This document shows positions 1 through 5,757 of a stretch of DNA of 6,336 bases, piece by piece; positions within the stretch are counted from its first letter, which is position 1; every line of letters starts with the position of its first letter. The stretch covers positions 1-6,336 of the forward strand of contig CAYSAG010000301.1 of the NCBI GenBank assembly GCA_964428935.1, in the 5' to 3' direction. The notes beneath the pieces are model-generated. The model saw nothing but the letters and a program-made list of their open reading frames with translations, had not been told where the DNA came from and searched no databases. The DNA is from JAADHY01 sp964428935. Its GTDB lineage: Bacteria > Planctomycetota > Planctomycetia > Planctomycetales > Planctomycetaceae. A program made the translations under genes and the position numbers.

Positions 1-2
1 CG

Positions 3-989
3 CGCAAAGTCGTTCTGGACGGGGCGACCAGCCGGCACGGCGAGCTGCTCGGCATCACGGCCTGCTCCGACGTCACCGTCGCTTACCTGACCGTTCAGAA
101 CGTGCGGTGGAACGGCATTAAGCTCAACTCGAACACCGGCGTGCAGCGGGTCACCATTTACAACTGCATTCTGCACAACGTTTGGCAGCGAGCGGTGAAG
201 GGCGTCGGGGTGCCGGCGGAGCAGCGAGAAAAACTGCGGCCCCGCCAGTGCCGCATTCAGTACTGCCTGTTCTACAACGACCGCCCGAAACGCTACGAAG
301 ACGACCCGGCGGACCGGCCGGACAACTTCCTCGGCAACTACATTGGCGGCATCGACGTCATGTTTCCCACCGGCTGGGTCATTAGTGACAACGTCTTCGT
401 CGGCATTCACGGCCGAACGGGTGAAGCTCGCGGCGCCGTCTTCCTTTGGCACGACGCTCGAGACTGCGTCGTCGAGCGCAACCTGATTGTCGACTGCGAC
501 ACCGGCATTTGCCTGGGCAACTCGCACCGTCCGCCGGACATTCGCATTCACGCCACCGGCTGCGTGGTCCGCAACAACTTTGTGACGCGCTGTCCGGAAA
601 CTGGCATTTTGGCCGACTACACCCGCGACTGCCTGATTGCTCACAACACCATTCACGACCCGCACAGTCGCCTTCGCCGGCTGATTCGAATCGTGCACGA
701 GAACGACGGCCTGCGTGTGGTGAACAACTTGTTGAGCGGTCCGCCCATGCGGGTCGAGACACGGAGCACGGTGACCATTCGCTCGAACTGGACCGGGCCG
801 CTCGGCGAGCTGTTCGTCGACGTGTCGCGCGGCGACCTGCATTTGAAACGCCGCGTCGACGGCGTGGTCGACGCCGGTGAACCGTTGCCCGAAGTCCGCG
901 AAGACTTCGACCGCCAGCGGCGCGACGGCCGTCCGGACCTCGGCGCCGACGAGCTGCTTCGCGACGGCCCAGCAGGAGCCACTCCATGA
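3..989 (+). CDS. Right-handed parallel beta-helix protein, 5' end missing
   Basis: The reading frame is open from the left edge, so the true start lies upstream. The first visible codons (RKVVLDGATS, then GITACSDVTVAYLTVQNV) already read as beta-helix rungs. About 328 residues are visible. They repeat the pattern of pectate-lyase-like, NosD-like or DUF1565-type helices: short beta strands, Asn/Cys-rich turns and G-I-x-L steps, for example NCILHNV, DCVVERNLIVDCDTGICLGN, CVVRNNFVTRC and CLIAHNTIHD. The C-terminus has the tail common in secreted planctomycete-type beta-helix proteins: V-V-D-A-G, then D-F-D, R and D-L-G-A-D-E. This supports the stop as genuine. Such proteins usually bind or cleave polysaccharide, but no catalytic residues can be assigned here. 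A signal peptide, expected for the family, would lie outside the window. The stop overlaps the next start, so the two proteins are probably made together. Fold assignment is confident; substrate and enzymatic activity are unknown. Confidence 0.9.
   Translation, partial: RKVVLDGATSRHGELLGITACSDVTVAYLTVQNVRWNGIKLNSNTGVQRVTIYNCILHNVWQRAVKGVGVPAEQREKLRPRQCRIQYCLFYNDRPKRYEDDPADRPDNFLGNYIGGIDVMFPTGWVISDNVFVGIHGRTGEARGAVFLWHDARDCVVERNLIVDCDTGICLGNSHRPPDIRIHATGCVVRNNFVTRCPETGILADYTRDCLIAHNTIHDPHSRLRRLIRIVHENDGLRVVNNLLSGPPMRVETRSTVTIRSNWTGPLGELFVDVSRGDLHLKRRVDGVVDAGEPLPEVREDFDRQRRDGRPDLGADELLRDGPAGATP
973..977 (+). promoter_or_regulatory. Shine-Dalgarno AGGAG for the transglutaminase-like gene
   Basis: AGGAG sits 8 bases before the ATG at 986, inside the last codons of the beta-helix gene. 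Together with the ATGA overlap (start 986-988, stop 987-989) it fixes the start of the downstream gene and indicates translational coupling. Confidence 0.75.
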
Positions 990-2926
990 GAAACACCGCA
1001 GAACGCGTTGCCCGTTTTCCTCGACGGTCGGCCCTTTTTCTCGTCGGGCTCTGGCTCTTCGCACCGTTCGCACTCGAAGACGTTGCCGCACGCGTCTACA
1101 GCCCGCGAGTCCTTTCGCCTCACAATGCCGACGCCTACAGCATGAAAACCTTCCGTCGGTTCGCTCGCTGGCGACACTTGACCGGCGACGCCCTGGCCTG
1201 GGAAGTCTACAAGTACCTGGCCGACACCCGGACCGGCCTGTTTCACATGAACCAGGTTCTGGAAGGTGACGACACGCTGAGCGAGTTCCGTACGGTTCGT
1301 GACCCAGTGAAAATCATCAACGTCTACGGTTACGGCTACTGCTACATTTTGGGACCGGTCCTGGCTGGCGTGTGCGAAGGAATTGGCCTGGGGCCTGCTC
1401 GCACGCTCTCGCTTCCCGGTTGGAAGCACGTGGCCGCCGAGGTGTTCTACGAGGGGCAGTGGCACTACTTGGACGTGGACGTGCGAGCCGTTTTCCGTCG
1501 GCCGGACGGCCGTCTGGCGTCGTTGCAAGAGGCACGTACCGACCCGTCGCTTTGGACAGGCCGCGGACCGCTCTTTTTCCCCAAAGACCCGCTGCAGCGA
1601 ACGCGTCGCGTCTACGAGACCACCGCGGTGCTCTACTACCACGACTTTTACCAGTCCGGCCACACGCTGGACTTCGTCTTGCGGCAAGGCGAGCGTTTCA
1701 CACGCTGGTGGACGCCGCAGGGAGGTCGCTGGCACCACCTGCCCGAGTACAACCGAAACAGTTGGCTGCGTCGGCTGTTGGAAAAGCCGCCGCGCGGGCC
1801 GAAGCCGAACCACCGAGACTTCTCCGTCCACAACTACGGGAACGGCTGCTTTGTCTACGAACCGAACTTGCGCCGCCCGTCGACCGACTTCGAAGACGGG
1901 GCACTCGACTTCGCCAACGTCCGGCCGGCCGAAGACGGCCTGCGACTGGTTGGACCGGGCGAGGGCTACGCGGTCTTCGAGGTGCGCAGTCCGTACGTCA
2001 TTGTGCCGCTGGTCGGCGACCTCGACACGACCGACGACGACCGCGAAGCGTCGGTGCTGGAAGTCGACGCTTCTGGCGTCACCGTGCAGCTGTCGCTGGA
2101 CAACGGGCTGACCTGGCAGACCGTCGGAACGCCGGCCGGCTCTGCCCGCTTCGACCTCACTCGGTTCGTCTCCGGCCGCTACGGCTACTGGCTGCGGCTG
2201 AACTTTCCGCCGGGCCGGACCGACGCGGTCGTCCGACGGCTGAAACTGACGACTTGGGTCCAAGTCGCGCCGGCGGCGCTGCCGTCCTTGCGACGCGGCG
2301 AGAACCGAATGCAATTGGTCGTCGGCGACCACTACGGCCTGTCGACTCGCGTGTTCGAGTGGACCTCCAACACCAGTCGGCCGGAAGGTTTCTTCAAGTA
2401 CTTGGAGGCTCCGCCGCAAGACTACGACCCGGCTCGCAAGACGGCCCGCATTCGCGGCGACGTGACCGTCCGCATTGACTCACCACGCGGGACCCGAATT
2501 GCCTGGTTTCGTGCCGAAGGCAGCTTTCGCACGCACCAAGGACCGGCCGCCGCTCGCACTCGCAACTGGATTGCCTTCGCCGTGGACGACTCGACTCGCT
2601 TCCGCACGGTTTACAAGGCCGACGTGCCGACTTACACGAACCACTGGCACTACAACGCTCACGCCGAAGTGCGTCTGGACGAGCCCGCTCGGACGCTGCG
2701 AGTCCGGTTCCACGGAGACCCGGCTTTCAACAACTTCCGCATTTACACGCACTGCGTCGACGAGCGGCCGTGGCGGCCCAGTCCGGTCGTCGTGACGCAC
2801 GTGTGGACCGAAAACGGACGGCAGCGGAGTCACACGGTGCGGTTGGAGCGGCCGGGTCCGTACGTCGTTTCGGTCGACGGTGACCCGCAAGACGTGTCCG
2901 TCGAACTGAGCGTTCCGAGTCGCTAG
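986..2926 (+). CDS. Exported protein with transglutaminase-like core and Asp-box
   Basis: This is a 646-residue protein. Residues 1-14 are basic, 15-30 are hydrophobic (SALFLVGLWLFAPFAL), and a signal peptidase site is plausible between residues 29 and 36 (APFA or DVAA), so export is likely. Residues about 110-170 fit a transglutaminase-like fold: GYGYC places Cys119 as nucleophile, GWKHVAAEV places His148, and WHYLDVD supplies Asp163. The spacing and the aromatic, Gly-rich surroundings match the Cys-His-Asp triad of that superfamily. Residues 370-377 (SLDNGLTW) are an exact Asp-box (S-x-D-x-G-x-T-W), here a single copy, within a beta-rich region at about 355-425. Residues 430-646 look like further beta-sandwich material. 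Members of the superfamily can be proteases, amidases or cross-linkers; which applies here cannot be told. Coupling to the beta-helix gene suggests a shared extracellular role. The family name and exact domain ends are inference. Confidence 0.88.
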   Translation: MRNTAERVARFPRRSALFLVGLWLFAPFALEDVAARVYSPRVLSPHNADAYSMKTFRRFARWRHLTGDALAWEVYKYLADTRTGLFHMNQVLEGDDTLSEFRTVRDPVKIINVYGYGYCYILGPVLAGVCEGIGLGPARTLSLPGWKHVAAEVFYEGQWHYLDVDVRAVFRRPDGRLASLQEARTDPSLWTGRGPLFFPKDPLQRTRRVYETTAVLYYHDFYQSGHTLDFVLRQGERFTRWWTPQGGRWHHLPEYNRNSWLRRLLEKPPRGPKPNHRDFSVHNYGNGCFVYEPNLRRPSTDFEDGALDFANVRPAEDGLRLVGPGEGYAVFEVRSPYVIVPLVGDLDTTDDDREASVLEVDASGVTVQLSLDNGLTWQTVGTPAGSARFDLTRFVSGRYGYWLRLNFPPGRTDAVVRRLKLTTWVQVAPAALPSLRRGENRMQLVVGDHYGLSTRVFEWTSNTSRPEGFFKYLEAPPQDYDPARKTARIRGDVTVRIDSPRGTRIAWFRAEGSFRTHQGPAAARTRNWIAFAVDDSTRFRTVYKADVPTYTNHWHYNAHAEVRLDEPARTLRVRFHGDPAFNNFRIYTHCVDERPWRPSPVVVTHVWTENGRQRSHTVRLERPGPYVVSVDGDPQDVSVELSVPSR

Positions 2927-3048
2927 ACGGCCCGAGCTCGCTGCGGCTGGCTGGGGCGACGAGCCGGACGAACCTCCACGGTCGCCGGCGCGGCCACTTC
3001 GGCAAGCTTCGAGCTCGACAAGCAGTTCAACGGGAAAGGCAGGAGCGA
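2927..3048. other. Intergenic gap with two CGAGCTCG palindromes
   Basis: This 122-base gap separates the exported pair from the URO-D-like gene. The 8-base palindrome CGAGCTCG occurs at 2933-2940 and 3010-3017, and I saw no other copy in the window. The second copy extends to the 10-base palindrome TCGAGCTCGA (3009-3018). The two copies could be operator half-sites or chance GC-rich palindromes. I see no convincing -35/-10 pair and no T-run terminator. A promoter for the downstream gene may be here but is not recognisable. Confidence 0.3.
3036..3045 (+). promoter_or_regulatory. Purine-rich ribosome binding site of URO-D-like gene
   Basis: The run AAGGCAGGAG holds two candidate Shine-Dalgarno cores before the ATG at 3049. 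AAGG (3036-3039) lies 9 bases upstream, a normal distance. AGGAG (3041-3045) lies only 3 bases upstream, which is short. The protein begins with MNGYERFLTAL, a usual N-terminal opening for this family, so the ATG is well supported. Confidence 0.6.
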
Positions 3049-4203
3049 ATGAACGGCTACGAGCGTTTCCTGACAGCTCTGCGGCGTCAGCAGCCGGACC
3101 GTGTGCCGCTGTGGGAACTGATTGTCAACGAACCGACGTTGTCGGCGTGGGGAGCGCGGTCGCTGCTGGAGTTTGCCGAGCAGGAAGACCTGGACGCCGT
3201 CACCATTTTCGAAGACGTTCGGCTCCGGCCCTGCTCGGCCGAAGAAGTGCAAGAAATCAGCCGCGGCCGAGTCACACCGTCGCCGGACGAGCGGCTGGTG
3301 GTCGACGACTGGGGCATTGTTTGGGGCCAGACTGACTTTGGCATTCCCTACCCGGTGACCGGTCCCATTGCCACGGCCGACGACCTGCGCGGCTACTCGC
3401 CACCCGACCCGGACGACGACTTCCGACTGCAGTCGCTGCGAGAGGCCGTTGAGCGGTTCAAGGGGCAGCGAGCCGTCGTCTTTCTGACTCACGACGGCTT
3501 CGAGTTCCCGCACTACTTGCGCGGCGGAATGGACTGGCTGCTCATGGACTACTTGGAAAACCCGTCGCTCGCACACGAGCTGGCCGAACTGACCTTGGAC
3601 TACAAGGTGCGGCTCATGCAACGGGCCGTTGACTTGGGAGCCGACGCGGTTGTCTCGGGCGACGACTACGCCAGCCGCAACGGCCCGGTCATGTCGCCCC
3701 AGCACTTTCGGGAGTTCGTGTGGCCGTACCTGAAGCGCAGCGTCGAGGCGGCTCACGAGCGAAACGTGCCGTACATCAAGCACACGGACGGCAACATTTG
3801 GCTGTTGCTGGACCTGCTGGTCGAGGCCGGCATTGACGCCATTGACCCGCTGGAACCAATCGCTGGCATGGACATTGGCCGGGTCAAGGAGCGGTACGGC
3901 GACCGGTTGGCTGTCGTGGGCAACGTCGACTGCACCGAGCTGCTGCCACACGGGACCGTGGAGGACGTGGAAGAAGCCGTGAAGGAGACCATTGCCAAGG
4001 CTTCGCCGGGCGGTGGACACGTGCTGGCCTCCAGCAATTCCATTCACCCGGCCGTCAAACCGGAAAACTACCGGGCCATGGTCCAGGCCGCTCGCCGTTG
4101 GGGCCAGTACCCGCTCGACCCCAAAATGGTTGAAGAGTACCGCGCGAAGTGCTACATCAGCCGCTGGCTGAACCGGGGCAGTGAAGCAAGTGGACGAGCC
4201 TGA
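3049..4203 (+). CDS. Uroporphyrinogen decarboxylase-like (URO-D superfamily) protein
   Basis: This is a 384-residue TIM-barrel protein of the superfamily that holds HemE and the corrinoid methyltransferases MtaA/MtbA/CmuA. Family landmarks in order are the opening ERFLTALRRQQPDRVP (5-20), FEDVRL (54-59, resembling the FSDIL segment of HemE), GDDYASRNGPVMSP (204-217), the barrel strand YIKHTDGN (242-249), GIDAIDPLEP (261-270), VGNVD (290-294) and SSNSIHPAVKPENY (328-341). It is not HemE: the RQAGRY substrate-binding motif expected near the N-terminus is missing. The zinc ligands of MtaA-type methyltransferases (H-x-C plus a later Cys) are also not conserved, since it has H245-T-D247 and, near the later position, SSN. 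It is therefore a divergent member of unknown reaction, probably cytoplasmic; methyl-group or corrinoid chemistry is possible but unproven. Its neighbours are an oxidoreductase and an aminotransferase, which suggests small-molecule metabolism rather than haem synthesis. Confidence 0.92.
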   Translation: MNGYERFLTALRRQQPDRVPLWELIVNEPTLSAWGARSLLEFAEQEDLDAVTIFEDVRLRPCSAEEVQEISRGRVTPSPDERLVVDDWGIVWGQTDFGIPYPVTGPIATADDLRGYSPPDPDDDFRLQSLREAVERFKGQRAVVFLTHDGFEFPHYLRGGMDWLLMDYLENPSLAHELAELTLDYKVRLMQRAVDLGADAVVSGDDYASRNGPVMSPQHFREFVWPYLKRSVEAAHERNVPYIKHTDGNIWLLLDLLVEAGIDAIDPLEPIAGMDIGRVKERYGDRLAVVGNVDCTELLPHGTVEDVEEAVKETIAKASPGGGHVLASSNSIHPAVKPENYRAMVQAARRWGQYPLDPKMVEEYRAKCYISRWLNRGSEASGRA

Positions 4204-4228
4204 AGAAACGCGGTGTCTGGGGTCGAAG

Positions 4229-4246
4229 CCGCTTGACCAGAAGCGG
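4229..4246 (+). other. Small hairpin in gap after the URO-D-like gene
   Basis: CCGCTT (4229-4234) pairs perfectly with AAGCGG (4241-4246) across a 6-base loop, 26 bases after the URO-D-like stop. No T-run follows, so it is not a standard intrinsic terminator. It might stabilise the upstream mRNA or weakly attenuate transcription into the oxidoreductase gene. In GC-rich sequence a 6-bp stem can also occur by chance. Confidence 0.3.
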
Positions 4247-4292
4247 AGGGGCAGCGTCGGTCGTCGACGAACCGCGGAAACGCCCCGCAAGC

Positions 4293-4300
4293 AAAGGAGG
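4293..4300 (+). promoter_or_regulatory. Strong Shine-Dalgarno AAAGGAGG that fixes the oxidoreductase start
   Basis: AAAGGAGG is a near-perfect anti-16S match and lies 11 bases before the ATG at 4312. An in-frame GTG at 4300-4302 begins on the last base of this site, so it cannot be the start served by it. The ATG is therefore preferred. This is the best ribosome binding site in the window and suggests strong translation. Confidence 0.8.
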
Positions 4301-4311
4301 TGTGGAGACGA

Positions 4312-5598
4312 ATGAACCAGCAGCCACAAGGTCAGACGCGACCGTGCTTGCGAGCGGGCATGGTCGGAATGGGCATGATTTTCGACGACACGTACCGTCC
4401 GTTTTTCGAGCGGGCTCACCGCGAAGGCCTGTACGACCGGCGTTTCGGCGACGTCGACGTGGCGCTGGTGGCGGTGGCCACGCGCACGGGCCGTCGGGCC
4501 GAGCGTTACCGTCGCGAGGCTGCCGGACGCATTTTTCCTTTCGAAAGCTTCGCCGGCGAGGGAGCGGTCGACCGAATGTTGGAACAAGGGCTGACCTTCG
4601 CCTGTGTCGCCACGCCCGACAACCGCCACTTCGAGGCGGCGAAGAAAATCCTGGAAGCCGGCGTTCACGTGCTCATTGAGAAGCCGTCGGTGTTGTCGCT
4701 TCAGCAACTGGACGAGTTGCTCCAGCTGGCCGAGCAAAACAACGTGCTGGCCAAGGTCGTCTACCACAAGCTGCTCGACCCGGACCACAAGAAACTGCGA
4801 ACGCTGGTCGCCGACGGTGTCCTCCAGCACGTCAACAACGGTTACTGCTCGTTGCTCGAACCGAAACAAATCAGCGGGCAACAGTTCGCCGAGTGGATTC
4901 AGGGGCGCAACCCGGGCACGTACGTGGCCGTCCACTACATTAAGCTGATTGACTTTACCTTCGGCGGACGGCTGAAAACCGTGACAGCCACCGGCCAGCG
5001 AGGAATCGTCGGTCCGGCAGACGGCCCGACCTGGGACAGTTGCCAGTTGCGTCTGGTCTACGAGTACGACGACGGGCGTGAAGCAGCCTTCGACATTCAC
5101 ACGTCCTGGGTCACGCCGGACAACTTCCCGGGCTACGTCGAGCAGGAGGTGCAGTTCCGCTTTGACAACGGCGTCTGGAACGGCCATTCCCGTCGGCGCG
5201 GCGTGGAGTGCACGGTCGAGGGCAAGACGCCGCTCGAACTGAAAATTACGCTCAACAACCACTACAACGCGACGTTCCTCGAGCCGTGGGGCGAGCGGTC
5301 TCAACGCGGCTACGGTGTGGAGGTCATTGAACGCTTCGCCCGTGAAGTGGCCTACGTGGAATTCGGCCAAGAAGGCGACCGCCAGACGCGGCTCGAAGAA
5401 ATGAGGCGTCTGACCTACAACGACCTTTCCGCCGACCGACAGGTGGTGGCGGCCGTTCACGCGCTGGAGGCCATTCTGGAGCGACGTGCTCAGGGCGAGC
5501 CGGACTGCGTGGTCCGGGTCAACGACGACCGGGGCGGCTTGGTCCTGTACCGGCCCGGCCGAACGGAACCTGAAGTGCTTTACGAGGGACGCGTCTGA
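4312..5598 (+). CDS. Gfo/Idh/MocA-family NAD(P)-dependent oxidoreductase
   Basis: This is a 428-residue protein, somewhat longer than the roughly 330-400 usual for the family. The N-terminal Rossmann fold shows GMVGMGMIF (16-24, with GxG at 19-21), the strand VALVAVATRT (50-59), FACVATPDNRHFEAAKKILEAG (about 96-117) and the family hallmark VLIEKP (120-125), whose Lys124 normally helps bind substrate and cofactor. The C-terminal alpha/beta domain contains NPGTYVAVHYIKLIDF (200-215), where His208 fits the catalytic His. The residue four before it is Tyr204 rather than the Asp of the classical DxxxH motif. A tail from about residue 370 (YNDLSADRQVVAAVHALEAI, then a Tyr- and Gly-containing end) is beyond the usual core. 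Members oxidise or reduce sugars, inositols and related polyols using NAD(P); the substrate here cannot be deduced. There is no signal peptide, so it is probably cytoplasmic. The start is set by the Shine-Dalgarno site at 4293-4300. Confidence 0.94.
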   Translation: MNQQPQGQTRPCLRAGMVGMGMIFDDTYRPFFERAHREGLYDRRFGDVDVALVAVATRTGRRAERYRREAAGRIFPFESFAGEGAVDRMLEQGLTFACVATPDNRHFEAAKKILEAGVHVLIEKPSVLSLQQLDELLQLAEQNNVLAKVVYHKLLDPDHKKLRTLVADGVLQHVNNGYCSLLEPKQISGQQFAEWIQGRNPGTYVAVHYIKLIDFTFGGRLKTVTATGQRGIVGPADGPTWDSCQLRLVYEYDDGREAAFDIHTSWVTPDNFPGYVEQEVQFRFDNGVWNGHSRRRGVECTVEGKTPLELKITLNNHYNATFLEPWGERSQRGYGVEVIERFAREVAYVEFGQEGDRQTRLEEMRRLTYNDLSADRQVVAAVHALEAILERRAQGEPDCVVRVNDDRGGLVLYRPGRTEPEVLYEGRV

Positions 5599-5757
5599 AA
5601 ACGCTCCGCCCCGCCACCTGACCCGACCGCCGACGTCGCACGCGCGAAGACGCCGTCGGGCCGAACTGTCTTCCGCTCAGCCCCCGGCGGGTCGCAGAGC
5701 GTGCTAGCGTGTGGGAACAGTCTGTCAGTCACCAGACGACAAGGGAGCAGCAACGAA
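5599..5757. other. Gap before the aminotransferase, no clear signal
   Basis: These 159 bases hold no recognisable gene, promoter or terminator. The frame of both flanking genes stays open throughout, but the translation is Pro/Arg/Ser-rich and has no protein character. CCCGAC (5622-5627) could pair with GTCGGG (5655-5660) across a 27-base loop, which is weak. TAGCGT at 5705-5710 resembles a poor -10 box with no partner -35. Confidence 0.4.
5742..5747 (+). promoter_or_regulatory. Shine-Dalgarno AGGGAG for the aminotransferase gene
   Basis: AGGGAG lies 10 bases before the ATG at 5758 and supports that start over an in-frame GTG at 5701, which has no comparable purine tract close upstream. Residues before the ATG would not resemble the family. 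Confidence 0.6.

Noticed and set aside
102..104. GTG as a start codon for the beta-helix gene
   Set aside because: The same frame is open to the left edge and the codons before it already encode beta-helix-like sequence (for example ACSDVTVAYLTV), so it is an internal Val.
653..2419. A 588-codon open frame on the minus strand across the transglutaminase-like gene
   Set aside because: It is also in codon-mirror register with the plus-strand gene, with no domain, no ribosome binding site and low-complexity Arg/Val-rich stretches. It is a shadow of strong codon bias.
1372..2478. A long Arg/Ala-rich plus-strand frame inside the transglutaminase-like gene
   Set aside because: Its composition is typical of an out-of-frame reading of GC-rich DNA, and the overlapping frame has a clear signal peptide and catalytic motifs.
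3049..4203. Assignment as hemE (uroporphyrinogen decarboxylase proper)
   Set aside because: The N-terminal RQAGRY motif needed for the porphyrin site is absent, and the sequence fits divergent URO-D-like proteins better.
4300..4302. GTG as start of the oxidoreductase
   Set aside because: It overlaps the last base of the AAAGGAGG ribosome binding site. The ATG at 4312 has correct spacing.
2923..5460. An 845-codon open frame on the minus strand spanning two genes and the gaps beside them
   Set aside because: Its codons are exact mirror images of the plus-strand codons of the URO-D-like and oxidoreductase genes. It stays open because TTA, CTA and TCA are avoided in those genes and both share a frame. 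The plus-strand proteins match known families and this one shows none.
5622..5660. An intrinsic terminator after the oxidoreductase
   Set aside because: The only stem is 6 bp with a 27-base loop and no T-run follows.
5701..5740. A promoter (TAGCGT -10, or GGAAC as an ECF-type -35) before the aminotransferase
   Set aside because: TAGCGT has no acceptable -35 at 16-18 bases upstream, and GGAAC has no convincing downstream partner. Matches this weak are expected by chance.
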